Below, piece by piece: positions 33,480-45,415 of a stretch of DNA of 64,000 bases; the first letter of the stretch is position 1, and every line of letters starts with the position of its first letter. Position numbers and translations under genes: made by a program. The notes under the pieces are model-generated. The model was given only the letters and a program-made list of their open reading frames with translations. It ran no database searches and had not been told where the DNA came from. The stretch is from Mucidula mucida (taxonomy: Eukaryota > Basidiomycota > Agaricomycetes > Agaricales > Physalacriaceae): the NCBI GenBank assembly GCA_015501055.1, contig JADNYV010000009.1, positions 1 to 64,000 on the forward strand. The letters are read 5' to 3'.

Positions 33480-34265
33480 GTCCGAGTAAAGATTCGTGAG
33501 GAAAACACTAGCATAGTCATGTAGAGTATCCATCAACATCACCGTCGATCCAACCCTCCTCGCAGATGTAAGGTCTTCAAAAAGAAAGCGAACAGACGCC
33601 TGCAACTGACTCTGTGCACGCCGGCGTTGAAGCATCCGGGTAACCTCCTGGTGTTTAAAAAACGTGAACTCTGACGGCAAACCCTTAATGGAGGAGCAAT
33701 TTCTAAAGATTCGGCACCAATGTCACCTTTGTCAAACCAGTCATCAACGCGAGCAAAGCCTGATCCACGCCGGAAACGAAAGCCGTGCTCTTGTCAGGCA
33801 AGGACCGCTCAAACACGATGGTAAGGTCTTGCAAGTGCGGCACGACCTGGAGGATTTCGACCAAGCCCGTCAAATCGATGAGTAAGAAACAAGCGGGCCC
33901 CACGAGTGCTTCACTAGGTCGAGGAGGGAGGGAAGGATAATCCTGAGCGACGCATCCGCAATGTAGCCGAGGGAGAGCATACGAAGCTGCGGAAGATGAA
34001 AAAACGTCAAATCGGAAGGGAACCCGTTGAAGGTGAGCTCTGTGATCTGGGAAGTAATGCGCTGTCGGATGGGATTGACGGCCAAATACATACCCACCCT
34101 CTTGGGAACCCGGTATTGGCGCAGCAAGTCGACCAGGGATGAATCGTAGTAGGCACCGATTACAATGTATTCGATGAGCTGAGCTTGCCCAGCGAGCGCG
34201 CCCACCACAATCATCCGATGAAAGGATTTAGCCACGACTTTGCAGCAATTCCCCTCAATTTCCAT
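33480..34265 (-). pseudogene. Truncated F-box gene copy
   Basis: Homologous to the C-terminal half of the F-box gene at 12230, including FFKHQEVTRMLQRR, the AFVSGVDQALLALM region and the LPQLRMLSLGYIADASLR region. The F-box half is absent and the frame is broken near 33690 and 33880. It continues the colinearity of blocks 1 and 2 beyond the AAA pair. Confidence 0.8.
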
Positions 34266-34569
34266 AGCGGACTGATGGACGAGAGTTCAAGAGTAAAATT
34301 TCTTCATTGTTTCCAGTATACCGCAGCGGTAACCCGAGTCGTCCCTCAGCGTTAACACGGAAAATACAAATCGATTTGAGCCCTTTTTCACCGTGAGGTT
34401 ACATATCCACGTGGTTAAGTGACTTCGAGCAACGCGTTCAAAGTTCAAACGACTGACGCGTCGTTCATTATTGAAACGTCTGTTTACGCCTTCGTCAATC
34501 GTCCAGATCGAAGTCTGAGGAGTCGTCAAGGCACGCAGCCATCTCCGCTAGCTCCTGCGTCGCACTAGG

Positions 34570-35783
34570 TCAGCCAAAGGACACCAGATAAAGGGGTTGG
34601 AAGTTCACCTCCTCAGTGTACTTGATTTTCTTCATGTCTGTCAGCGTTATCAAAAACAAAGCATGATAGTCTTACCTTAGAGTTCTCGGGGGGCGCTGGC
34701 CTGTCGCTGTCAATATCGTCCCAGTCCTCATCAAGTAAGTCGGCGAGAGCGGACAATTCCTGTAAGCGGGGCCTCAGTAACTAGCTTCGCTGAAAGACGA
34801 ACCGACCTCTGGCGTGTACAGCGAAGATGATGTCGACTTCTTAAAAAAGGCACCTTTACGTGGAGGTACATGGAAGAGAGTACACGACATACCTGTGATG
34901 CTTTTTCGCGCCCCGAGCCGTTGGACTCAGTATCGCTGCCATCCAAGTCGTCTGAGTCGACAAAGCTAGCTAACGATGTCAACTCCTAAGTCAATTAATT
35001 ATCAGCATACGACATTTGTCAATACACAAGCGGTTTGACCTCTTGTGTATATACTGACGGCAACGAGGATGTCTGAAACTGATGAGCAGTGTTTTCATCT
35101 TCGCCAAAATGAGAATAACAGAGGCGTACTGGAACGTTCTTCTTAGCGGACTGTGTTGTCGGTTCCAGATCCTGTATCGCAGCGACGTTTGCGTTCGTTG
35201 CTGGAGTCGTCTGTCCATCTGGGATGACGGCCCTCAAAGTTGGTGTAGTATTCTGTTGGGTATTCCGGGATGCACTTGAGGTCTACATAACATCAGTTCT
35301 GAGCAATAACATCCGGAAGAAGCTACTTACCTGAGACTTGAGTGGGGACTCGGTTCCTGCACTTGTGGAGGGAATCGGCATGGCCGCAGGAACCATCTTT
35401 CTTGCGCTGGCCAGAGCAGCCTCAATTTCGAGCGTACGGCGCTCTCTTGCAGCGGCCTTTCTGGCAAGGCCAGCCTGAATGTCCTTCATTCGTTTGCTTG
35501 CAGTTGATTGAGGCCACGATGCGAGCAAATCCGAATCGGTTGAACAAAACGTTGAACTCGTTGAAGCCGAGGATGTTTGCGACGACTCTGGGCTGCTTGC
35601 CTACAAGGCCCGTCAGTAACACACCCATAGAAAAAAGGACAGAGTGTACCCAGGCATTTCCTGGCTAGAATTGCCAGAAGTAGTCTCCCCAAGATGACCT
35701 TCTTCAGCCTCATCATCTGAAATTTCTATTGGAATACTGCGCGCGACTTTATTATCGTTGCATCCGGACCCACGACCTGCCAT
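34570..35783 (-). CDS. Disordered acidic protein with two short internal repeats
   Basis: The start exon is MAGRGSGCNDNKVARSIPIE followed by ISDDEAEEGHLGETTSG. Later exons encode Ser-rich SSPESSQTSSASTSS, a helical segment KRMKDIQAGLARKAAARERR, and two similar acidic units: ELTSLASFVDSDDLDGSD and ELSALADLLDEDWDDIDSD. The end is KYTEEVNFQPLYLVSFG with the stop at 34570-34572. The family is not recognised. IEISDDE near the N-terminus looks like a SUMO-interaction-type hydrophobic/acidic motif (inference). A nuclear adaptor role is possible. Exon borders are approximate. Confidence 0.5.
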
Positions 35784-35794
35784 AGATTTCGCCG

Positions 35795-36680
35795 TCAGAG
35801 ACGAGGGAGAGCTAGAAAAGCGACATTTGTAGAAACAGTTGGCGTCCGATGAAGCAGCGAGCGTTGGTTTCTCTCTGTGGCAGCATTGGTGTCTTTTCGC
35901 AGCTTCTTACGCGGCGAGGACGACTCTTCCGCATGCTTTCGTTTCTTTTCCGCCCAAGCTTCCTCCTCCCCCTTCAAGTCTGCCAGCTTCCTCCTAACGC
36001 GCCTCTCGAGCATATTCCAGTCCGGTTCCGGAGCGGCCCATGGACGTGCAGCTCCCTGTTTGGCCAGAAAGTCAGCGCCTTCGTTTCCTTCTGAACCGTT
36101 GTGACCGCCAATGTGATACAGCTCAATCTCGATTAGACGTTCTGCGTCGTCGAGGAGTGCAGTTATGTATCGCACCAAATTGACGTGGGTGATGGGTTTA
36201 CCGTCCTTCTTGACGAAGCCAGATTTTCGAAAACGCCGCCTATTAAAGGTGAATACTAGAAGCTTTATGAGGAACGCTGTTCATTAGTATGAGCAGAAGG
36301 TAAACGTACTTTCAGACGTTCTCGCAGTCAATGCCAACCATGAGTTTGTTGATCCTACATACAGAGGAGTGTTGCGCGGGTCAACGAGTTCTTCTAACAG
36401 ACGTCGGAAAGCCTGTGATATCATTGAGAACAATATGGCTAATTGAGACGTGCGACGTACATGTAGTTCAGAGAGCAGAGAACTTCCTTCACTGCTGTCC
36501 GGACATCGTTCGGATAGATTCCTGCAGTAACCAAATTGAACAGCAGCAGTGTCGACCGTATACGACATACCAGGGATCGTTAGGCCCCCACCAAACTCCC
36601 AAACCACCCCAGCCCCGCCCACGCTTTCGGGTATACGAGCCGTCGGTGTAGACCTCGACCACGCCGGGTCCCTGGGACAT
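35795..36680 (-). CDS. Ribonuclease H1-like protein
   Basis: The start exon MSQGPGVVEVYTDGSYTRKR is followed by GWGGLGVWWGPNDP, carrying the first catalytic Asp (YTDGS). Further short exons include SSLLSELHAFRRLLEELV, with the Glu at the usual place, and a DCENV segment. The last exon has KKDGKPITHVNLVRYITALL, HIGGHNGSEGNEGADFLAKQ with the conserved His and last Asp, and a basic tail KKRKHAEESSSPRKKLRK. Such enzymes cut RNA in RNA:DNA hybrids. The tail looks like a nuclear signal. The domain also occurs in LINE polyproteins, but the intron-rich structure suggests a cellular gene. Middle exon borders are uncertain. Confidence 0.65.
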
Positions 36681-37949
36681 AAAGAACGGCGAGAGCCAGG
36701 TACAGCGCCAACTGAAGTCTTGTCACAGTCGAGATGATGGCAGAAGGAAAACCCCTGGGAAACCCCCTGAACACGCTTCAACGCGGTCACGTCGTCGTGT
36801 CTGTTACTAATGTTTTTGACGTCGGCCTCGATTCTACAGAGACGATCGTGAGTATCCCATCTTCTTCGTAGAGTCGGGTTAACGAGACTGAGCCTCGATG
36901 CGGTTGCTTCTGATTATTGATATCCAAGTTCGCTCATGCCACTAGGAGCGGGCATAAGCATGTATATTCAGTAGTGGGTGCGCCGCCAGTTTCCGTGCTC
37001 TGTCGGTGTCTGGGCTTGCTTGGCAGCCATCTAATATGGAATTTGATCAGACCTGAATCGCTAGCGCTAGTATGAAGACTGTCTTGAACCTCGAATCTCT
37101 GGGAAGTTCTCAGGTGCTGAAGCCTGGCAGGCAAAGTCAGGTTGCATCAGCGCCGTTCCCATCCTACTGCGCCTTGTACTATGAGCATACTGCGATTCAA
37201 GTTTTCTTCAATTACCGCCTCCTTCTATTGTAAGGATCCGCGAAGCTTGTTCACATTCCAGTTGAAGAAGTCGAAGAAGCCGCGCTGACGCGCCTGATAT
37301 ACGTACTTTACCACTGTACTTGTAAGCTAATCTTTTCCTGGTTCCCTCTAATTAGGTGTGATACCTTCTTGTACGCGCACTCACTGTCCACTTACTGGCA
37401 TCAGAAACAAGATTTGTGGGAAGCCCCAGATAACGAGAGGCGCATACGCTGGTCTTGAGGTTAAAGCGCTTTGGTGGGGGCCGAGCTCTCAGATCTCAGC
37501 GCTATAGCTCGAGCCTCGAGGCTCATCTCACTCAATTCTGGCAGAGCCTGGATGCTTGGTCACACCTTGTTTATCTTCAGACTGACTTCAGACGGTGTCT
37601 GCAACTATTTGAACTGAGGCAGAAGGCAATCATTGAATAATACAGCAGATCTAGAGCAGACTACTTCAAGACATTGGACTTGTGATGTCTACACTTCCAG
37701 GAACCGCACGGTTTTTTATTAGGCCCGAGAATCTTCTCAGAGCAACATTACTCTGGTCGACGTATGTCTTCTGACCGAACTGGTCCTGCGTTGCTCCTAT
37801 AAGTATGAGCATCAAGACTTTTCTTCCGACCACCATGCCTGGCAAGCGCAGCCCCCACAGCGAAAACCCGGAAACTATTGTCTTACCTCTCGAAAACACG
37901 CAGATGACGACATGAAGAGCCTTTTGTATCAAACAAGAGGTAGAGAGTT
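36681..37949. other. Intergenic, no supported gene
   Basis: Only short ORFs without recognisable domains. It includes the RNase H1 promoter and the 5' part of the next gene, whose start is unknown. Confidence 0.4.
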
Positions 37950-38850
37950 CCATGTCGTCTTCCCACTGCTCATCATCGAGGCGTACAGATCGGGGGAAGC
38001 GCTGAACATCAAGTATCCGGTCATACCGACTCGTCCTCGCGCAAACGCCGTCTTCTGAGTACTGAAGATACAACTGTGTCTACAAAAAGATTGAAGTAAG
38101 TCTCACTTTCCTAGTGCCGCGCTCACCTTGCCTGAACGCTGTTTAGGCTCCAGGCATCCGGATCAAAGCAAGAGGTTGACACGCCTACACTACGGAAAAG
38201 AAATAGGTGAAGCGCGCCATTTCCAGTATTTCATTCCTAATCATCCTCAGCACTCAAAGCTTCGACATTTCCAAAGCACTGTCAGAGACAACCGACGAGC
38301 TAATAATGTCCATTACCAGACTTAGAAACGCAATCGACCGATTATGCTTTCTCCTCACCACAGACCTCGTATCAAAGTCGTGAAGGATGTCTGCGCGGCA
38401 GTGACTAAATGTCTTCAAGGCGTGGAAATGCTTGAAACACTTCTACCTAACCTTGACAGGTAGGCCATATTACATTTCACGCGTAAGGTGTTCTTATTCA
38501 ACTTCGTAGATACCGGCGACTTTCGAAAGCCTCGGAAACACCGCCACAAAGGCCCACAGAGACAGCCAGCGAAAGGTGAGCTCGCACTTAGTTAGCACAG
38601 CTTTCTGTCGTACTCAAGGCATGTTCAAGCGGCGCGAAAGTCCTGAGCAGTCCCATTCTCCACTCTACTTCTGTTCCGTATCCAGAGTACTACTCAAGCA
38701 GATGAGATATGGGGAGCTGCAGAAGATGAGGTGCTGCGAGCGTTAACTCCGAATTATCTGGAAGACGGGAGAAGGTTGCAGGAACGATTCGGGTTTGAGA
38801 TTCTAGTGGAAAAGATACAGGAAATGCTGTCTGAATATGAGTTGGTGTGA
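37950..38850 (+). CDS. Hypothetical protein with helical segments (start unknown)
   Basis: Coding stretches join across good splice sites. HTDSSSRKRRLLSTEDTTVS continues into KLQASGSKQEVDTPTLRKRN, then SFDISKALSETTDELIMSIT and RLRNAIDRL. Further on come RIKVVKDVCAAVTKCLQGVE and MLETLLPNLDR. The end is ADEIWGAAEDEVLRALTPNY, then RLQERFGFEILVEKIQEMLS, with the stop at 38850. The protein is basic at the front and helical behind. A frame change near 38365 may be an unresolved intron or indel. The family is not recognised. Confidence 0.45.
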
Positions 38851-39698
38851 ATTCGAATACTGTTTCCCGAGCTCCACCACGAGCGAGTCTACTACTTTCA
38901 AGGTCACGACGTCGACAGCTGTGAGGAAAGCTGCTATGTACCAAGGTTTCATTCCTTGAGCCTGGTGGCGCCATGATGATGCATCGCTGTGTCGCTGTGA
39001 CAATACTAAATAAGTCGCTCGGAGCACGTCCGACTAAGGACTCAGCGGGCCGGAACAAGGGATGTTTTCAGATGGCGAGCCACAAAATGTAGGCGCCGGT
39101 TCACAGCTATACGTATTGTTCTTCTTGTGGCGATAGCATGTGGGACAATGGTCCAACACATCATGAGATGCAGCTTCTAGAGCGTCACGCATCGAACATA
39201 CTGCGAATATCAAGACGAGCTAATGAGTGGGCATGTATCGGGAAACACAGATATTAAGAGCCAAATAGAAAGGGAGATGGAACGAATCATCATGGCACTG
39301 TGGTGAGGCTCAAAAACACTCAACCTCAATACAGCAGTCAGAGCAGGCCCTATTGTCCATTGTCGCAATGTGGGGTCAAATTCTGAAATGCAACCATGCC
39401 TGAGGCGCCGGTCCGGGAGACCGGTATCTGAAACGTGATCATGGTTCGTTGACTTCATCCTGTACGTGACGTGCAAGTCGGTCAGAAAATACCCAATGTC
39501 GGGTAAGTTAGGATCAACGGCCACAGAAACAGCCCCGCCCACCAGTCGCCAGACACTGTTCACTTTCAATCCGCCGCCTCTGCAGCGCAATGATTCCGTT
39601 CCTCCGCCCATTCCCTCTGCGCCTCTGCACTTTCTGGACCGACACATCCCAGAATGCCTCATCTTAAAGCGCGTAAAATCATCCATCTCTACATCTGA
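38851..39698. other. Intergenic, nothing recognised
   Basis: ORFs on both strands lack family features. The 3' part is probably the 5' end of the kinase gene. Confidence 0.4.
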
Positions 39699-41544
39699 TT
39701 GTATACTTCTCTTGAAGCTTACACGGAGCGACTCGACGCACTACGGCCTGAGGATTTCATCTTTCACTCTTTTATGTCCTACGACGAAATAACCTCCGCG
39801 GACGCGCGGTCCATCTTTAGGATCAGAAGTGAGGGTGCAGAGGTTGCGTCCTCCCGGATTGCATCTAAACTTTTCTCCACCCAACTCAACCTAATGCTTC
39901 TATTTCCTTCGTTGGCACATGCTCTCGAAGAATTAAAACCTACAGTTCTTCATGAAAAGTACGCCACCCAGTACTTGGGCTGCGAGTGGTGGGCGGGTCC
40001 CCGGAAGTATGAGGGCTCAACCGAAAAAATCGGGCTTCATAAAGCGTTTATATGAACGTATGAAGCAGCTGGTGTCGCCTCTGATTCTCTGTACCGATGC
40101 ACTACCTATTCTGGAGGATATGACGCGTGTAGGGACCATGGATGCCTTCCCGTGGCGCTTGGATTCCCATTATCACGGCGTCCCTTGTCCTCGATCGCCA
40201 CCTCCGGATGCTCTGGAGACTTTATGGACACTGCCCGATGAGCGCGGTCCCCGCCGTAGCCGTCGCGTTAAGCAGGCTTCTAAGCGAACTACGCGACCGC
40301 AGGACATTGGACTCCCGACATAGCGGAGAACAGCGGAGAGTACAAACCACTCTGCGAAGATTACATTCAGAAGGTCTGTTTAGACAACTTGGTCCGATTG
40401 AAACTTATGTTGTATAGGCTTGGGTAGCCTCTGTCAAACTGGACACCACGATACTCACGTTCGACTGCGGAAACTTTCTTCGCTTTGGCATTCGTCATCG
40501 CCAGTCGCAAACACTATTCTTGTCTGATCTTATTGACATTCGATCATGCAAGGAGCCAGCGTACGGCGGACTGCTCCTTGCCCTGGATGTGGCTGCAGCT
40601 TTTGATGCTGTGAATAGGCTTCCTCTCCTGGAAAGTCATTCACTGGGCAAGAGAAAATCGACCGCTGACTCAAACCGGCCAAGTCTAAGCGGCGTAAGAC
40701 TACGAAAGCCAGTCCGCCAAAGCTTGACGAAGTATGGACTACTAATATTGCTCTCCGCACATGCTGATTACTTGATCAGGACACGACCTCCTACATCGCA
40801 TCATTCAAGGCGGTAGCGGTCTTCTTCCGTCTCGACGAATTTGATTCTCCGGCCCCCTTCTTCTCTTAAACCAGGCTCAGAGCGTAAACCTCGATACACG
40901 CCAAGGAATATCTCACTCTTATCGCCGCTGAGCGCATTGGGTATGGCTCCATAGGAGATGTGTACCGAGTAACCATTGAGAGTGACTCAGATGATACGGA
41001 CTTTCGTCCGTTCATAATGAAGATAGCCTTTACCCAGGACGGCGTCCAACGTCTGCGCCACGAGGACCGAGTTTACCGCCATTTACAGGAGGCCGGCGTC
41101 TCTGGGATACCCTCCCTGCTCGGATTTCTCGAAAATCCTGATGCTAGTTTATGTGTATTGTTCCTCTCCGACTGCGGCTCCCACTTGGAGAGCGGATGGT
41201 CGACCGGAAAGTTGATCTGTCACCAAAGGCGCAGTAGTTCTTTCCACATCCATTCGCCTCCTTGTGTGAAGCGCTTCCTTGTTAGGGAAGACTTAACATC
41301 GATTCTTGCTAGTATACACGATGCCGGGATACTGCATCGAGACGTACGGTCCTGGAATATCCTCGAAGATGCAGAGGGACGTGTGCGATTCACCGATTTC
41401 GATCGAGGGAGTTTTCAGGCTCGACCGAAGGATTACCTTGCCGAAAAGCAGCGACTCGAACGATTCCTGCGTGGCGAGTTTGTGGATCGCGCTGATATTA
41501 TCGGTCAAGATGACCTTGGAGAGACGTACCCTATTGATTTATGA
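39699..41544 (+). CDS. Fungal protein kinase-like protein (approximate exons)
   Basis: Upstream segments include EAYTERLDALRPEDFIFHSF, YKPLCEDYIQKVCLDNLVRL, TTILTFDCGNFLRFGIRHRQ and LIDIRSCKEPAYGGLLLALD, which form the N-terminal domain seen in one Agaricomycete kinase group. The C-terminal kinase part has the glycine loop ERIGYGSIGDVYRV, the Lys in FIMKIAF, the catalytic loop ILHRDVRSWNIL with intact HRD and Asn, and FTDFDRG in place of DFG. The end is YPIDL at 41544. Catalytic residues look complete, unlike the kinase-like gene at 23327. The substrate is unknown and the exon structure upstream of 40960 is only sketched. Confidence 0.6.
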
Positions 41545-41791
41545 CTTGTGTGCTGCCTCTTCTGCACCACGCGTTACTAATCTATGTGGGGCAGTCGGGC
41601 GACTCCTGGTGCGAGCGCCTAGTTGTGGTGTAGTTTATTCACAATGTTTCTGACGTCGATCACTAAGACCTGAGTATGAGTCTCGAAACCACTACTCGTG
41701 TACATCATTAAATAAGTACTTAGATTGAAAGTGAGATGATCATACAGAAATAAGGATAACTCTATGTACAGTAATACAGCCAGAGGACGAA

Positions 41792-43174
41792 TCACCGGTC
41801 TCGACCGATCGTTGCTGTTTGCCAACCATCCTCGTGTATGAATTCGTTTCCGAACCGAAAGTACGCTTTCAGCCCACTTTGCTTATTCCGGTCACGTAGC
41901 ATCGTGGCTACCTCTCCGTTCCCGAGGAACGTAAAATCCAACCGGGAAGCGTCCGCCTTGTGAAACGTGAAGGTCAATTTTTCCAACCCGGGGATCAAAT
42001 CCATATTCGCCATATCAGTCAACAACGTCGATAAAGCCCGGTTGACATTGGCTATGTTTGTCGCGTCCATGGATACAAACTCGAACGCGATGATCAGTTC
42101 CGTGAGGTTCGGCGAAATCTCCAGGATCTTCGTCAAGCTGCCGACCGACAAGTCGCAGTTGACAAACTCGAGGTAATCCAATGGGCATTTGGAGTATTTA
42201 AGTAGGTCGAATAGAGAGGGAAGCCCGATCTCGAGGGAGCGGCTGTTACCCATGCGAATTGTTGTGAGCTTCGGAAGATGAACGAGGGTCAAATCGTGAT
42301 GATCTCCAGCAAAGAATAGCTCCGTCAGCTCTGAAGCGACGCGCGCCGCCACTGGAGGCGACGAGGGAAAATCTGTTATGGCCAAGCTGTTTAGAGACGA
42401 GCAATCGCGAAGTAGATGAATCAAGGAGCAGTCGTAAGCTGTAGTTTGCACTTCGAAGGGGAGAGGCTGCGTTTGCGAAGGGAAGCGGTCTTGGTCTACT
42501 GACCAAACATACATCTCCTGAAGCTGTGGAGCCGACGTGAAGTGTAGGACACCATCAGCCGAGGGCTTCCATGGAATCTGAAGGTAGGATAGCCGCGGAA
42601 GGCGGCCCCGAACAGCAGCAAGAGCGCGCGCACAGTCTGGATCCAGCGCGCGGAAATAAACATCGTACCACTGAGTACTGCGTGCAATCAACATCTCCAG
42701 GAGAGTTAACGCCAGTTCGGAGGAACCGTCACTGGCTACGGGAAACCCGTCATCATCAACTTCTATGCCCGCGTCGAATTCGATGAACAGGTCCGCCTGC
42801 GATGTTCGAGAAAGAGCCAGAGATAACAATGCGACGGGGTCTCTGAGCTGGGACAGAAATGGAACGACTACGTTTATGTTGCGCCATAGACGAGCGGAGG
42901 ACATGACCACTTCCCGCCAAGATCTGCAAATCTTGGACAATAGCCAACAATGGTCTCTGATGCATGATTTACCAGAGACTTCGGGGTCCGCGACGTAAAA
43001 GCAGATAGTTTCTATGAGCTCTACCGGCAGTTTGTGAATGGGTGATGATGCGAATGCATTGTTCACGTTAACGGGGACGGTGGATGAGCAAGTCACTACG
43101 CTCGCAGTGTTCGTTGATGTCACGTTCATAACAGAGACAACAGACTGGGTAGATGCGCAAATTAGGCCAAACAC
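41792..43174 (-). CDS. F-box protein with LRR-like C-terminus
   Basis: A single-exon ORF of 460 residues. The F-box lies at about residues 45-105 (IHKLPVELIETICFYVADPE, CWLLSKICRSWREVVMSSAR, LWRNI). The remainder is a leucine-rich repeat-like region resembling that of the gene at 12230 in length and layout (LVHLPKLTTIRMG, DLLKYSKCPLDYLEFVNCDL). The likely role is substrate recognition in an SCF complex. The two are paralogues but well diverged. Confidence 0.85.
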   Translation of the reverse strand: MFGLICASTQSVVSVMNVTSTNTASVVTCSSTVPVNVNNAFASSPIHKLPVELIETICFYVADPEVSGKSCIRDHCWLLSKICRSWREVVMSSARLWRNINVVVPFLSQLRDPVALLSLALSRTSQADLFIEFDAGIEVDDDGFPVASDGSSELALTLLEMLIARSTQWYDVYFRALDPDCARALAAVRGRLPRLSYLQIPWKPSADGVLHFTSAPQLQEMYVWSVDQDRFPSQTQPLPFEVQTTAYDCSLIHLLRDCSSLNSLAITDFPSSPPVAARVASELTELFFAGDHHDLTLVHLPKLTTIRMGNSRSLEIGLPSLFDLLKYSKCPLDYLEFVNCDLSVGSLTKILEISPNLTELIIAFEFVSMDATNIANVNRALSTLLTDMANMDLIPGLEKLTFTFHKADASRLDFTFLGNGEVATMLRDRNKQSGLKAYFRFGNEFIHEDGWQTATIGRDR

Positions 43175-44391
43175 TAATGTGTTTGTTCAGCTAAGGCGAG
43201 ACTAGAAGGACATTGCTCACCTGGACAATGAGACTCGAGCTGGTTGTGAACAAAGAGAATTACGGTCACGGGTTAGCATGAACGCTCAGATATGGTACCA
43301 AAGCCAAACAAACAAACATCTGCGGGATGGTGGACCATTGTGTTACACATTGTGGACCATTCGAAAAACAAGATTACATAACCTTCCAGAATAGTCGATC
43401 GTTCCTGGACATACAGTCTCAATGAACATGTGTGGCGCATTTCTGCTCGCCCCATACAGTTGCAGGACCGGTACGAGCTACTACCTTATGTCGTCTATTG
43501 AAAGCGGCCATATGTAAGCATGGATAAATACTGACAGAATGTCAGCCTACCTTTTGGCACAGCAACGTTTGTCCCAAACGCGACGAAAGCGTTCGACATC
43601 GATGCACCTATGATGTTGCCCGACAGAGGCTCAATCCCGCGGAGAGCATCTTGCCCTAAGATATCATGATGCCTGTATCGAAGAGACAAAGGTGTCTTGT
43701 TTCAGCATGTGTATCAACGCAAAACGATTGATCTTTCCTGTTAGAAGTCGTTGGCCAAGTAATGTCCAAGACACGAATGCTGATTCTCAAGAACACTCTA
43801 ATCGTATCGTTAAGATGACGCCGAAACCCGAAAACATATCGTCGGCAACGGGGGACACTGCCTCCGCATGAGTTCTGTATATAAAAAATATCGAGTGCTT
43901 ACTGTTGTGGATAATGGCGCAAATTGTCAGGCTCCATGGTCGATTGAGGCGTCGTTCAGCGCCAAAGATCACCTACAATCGCTCAGCAGTGGTTCCCAAA
44001 CTAGCGAAAGAGTGACCCTACAGCGAAAGTTGAAGTGTTTTCGGTGGACATTGGTGCTCAACTCGACCGCGGCCATCAGATGCAGCCACTTGATATATAT
44101 ATATTTTGGTTTCTGTCAGTAACTTGGGGTCAAGCTCCCGTAAATCAGCCAATGTACCTTGTTTACTGAACAGGACTACAAGGTCCAAAGGCAATGCCAG
44201 CCTGTCTAAAAGAAGCTTGTTACAGACAGCAACGCGAAAACAATCTTGAAACAAGCGCCACGCTGAATGTAGTCATCGATTCAAAAACGCGCACCAGCAG
44301 AAAGAGAATCAAAGTAATATACAGTTTAATATGGTACATGTCCTGTATAGAAGTTCAGTAAAGGGATGATAGAAAAAACATCAGGGACCTA
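43175..44391. other. Intergenic, nothing recognised
   Basis: About 1.2 kb with short ORFs only. It includes the F-box promoter at its left end. Confidence 0.5.
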
Positions 44392-45123
44392 CTAATGATC
44401 GTGCTCTTGGTTCCGTAGCCCGCTCAAATCTTTCGTTGTTCTACAGAACCAATGAGAACATTTGAATGGAAATTTACGGAATACGCACTCGACGGGGACA
44501 CCCAGCACATCGATCTTATCGATACGCGACTCGTCCTCTTCGCCATGGTTGGACGCTACGAAAAGCTAGGGTGTCACTGTCAGCACGGCAACAACGCGCA
44601 GGACAACGACTAGCATACATGCAGGCTGTTCACTTTCTGGAATCGGACGAATCGCAGCTCGATGGGTTTGCCCTGCGCCACGTCCTCCTCGCTGAGCTCC
44701 AGCACCTGCGCGACCTGGGGCTCGTCGGCCGACTCCACGTCCTCAAAGCCGATGCTGCTATTGTTCGCGACGAGCTTTATCGTCTTGGGCGCTTTCGCGG
44801 GGTCCGACGACTGGATGACGAGCGACCGCACGCGTACAGCCTGGTTAAACTGCTCCGCTGTTAGCATTTCCTTACGGCCACGATGGCGAGGAACGCACGG
44901 CAATGTTCAGCAGGAGCTGCTCGTCGGCATCGCTGAGAAGATAGCCACTGCCCTCGTTCCGCTTTTTGGCGCCGATGATGCTGGACAGTGTGTGGCTCGA
45001 CGACTCGTTCAGGCAGTTGGATTGCTGCAGATCGAGGAATTCAAGCAGAGAGACCTAGGTCAATGTCAGCCTCGTCGACGACCAGGGGCGCCAGAGCCGC
45101 ACATCCGCGTCCTTTGAGCTCAT
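44392..45123 (-). CDS. PITH-domain protein
   Basis: Exon 1 (45123-45103) encodes MSSKDAD. Exon 2 (45054-44899) encodes VSLLEFLDLQQSNCLNESSS and ends YLLSDADEQLLLNIA. The next exon starts FNQAVRVRSLVIQ and contains KTIKLVANNSSIGFEDVESA and GKPIELRFVRFQKVNSLHVF. The end reads ESRIDKIDVLGVPVETTK then LSGLRNQEHDH, stop at 44392. This is the complete PITH (proteasome-interacting thioredoxin) fold. In thioredoxin-like proteins it docks on the 26S proteasome; here no thioredoxin domain precedes it, as in PITHD1. Introns are short and in phase. Confidence 0.85.
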
Positions 45124-45415
45124 CGTTGGCGACGTTGGCGGTGGTGATGGTAAGAGGAAGAGTTGGAGATTGATGCCATATCAAAGCGGTACAAGTCCAA
45201 GTCTAAAATTACTTATCTTAGTCTATACACGAAGTACTAAACTAAAAGTTCAATAATATACTATAATCCGTCAGAACGACATCAAAGCAACATAATCACT
45301 GGATTTTACGCATCATGGACAACGAATTGGAAAGAACTTCTCGCCACCTTCATCACTGGAATTCTCAAGCTAACACTCGGTACACAACGCGCCTTTTGCA
45401 GCCCACGTTAATGGC

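Noticed and set aside
35795..36680. RNase H segment as part of a LINE
   Set aside because: It has several short introns, a start Met just before the domain and no reverse-transcriptase sequence upstream, which fits a cellular RNase H1 better.
39210..39686. 158-codon minus-strand ORF
   Set aside because: No recognisable domain, and it overlaps the upstream region of the plus-strand kinase gene; treated as chance.
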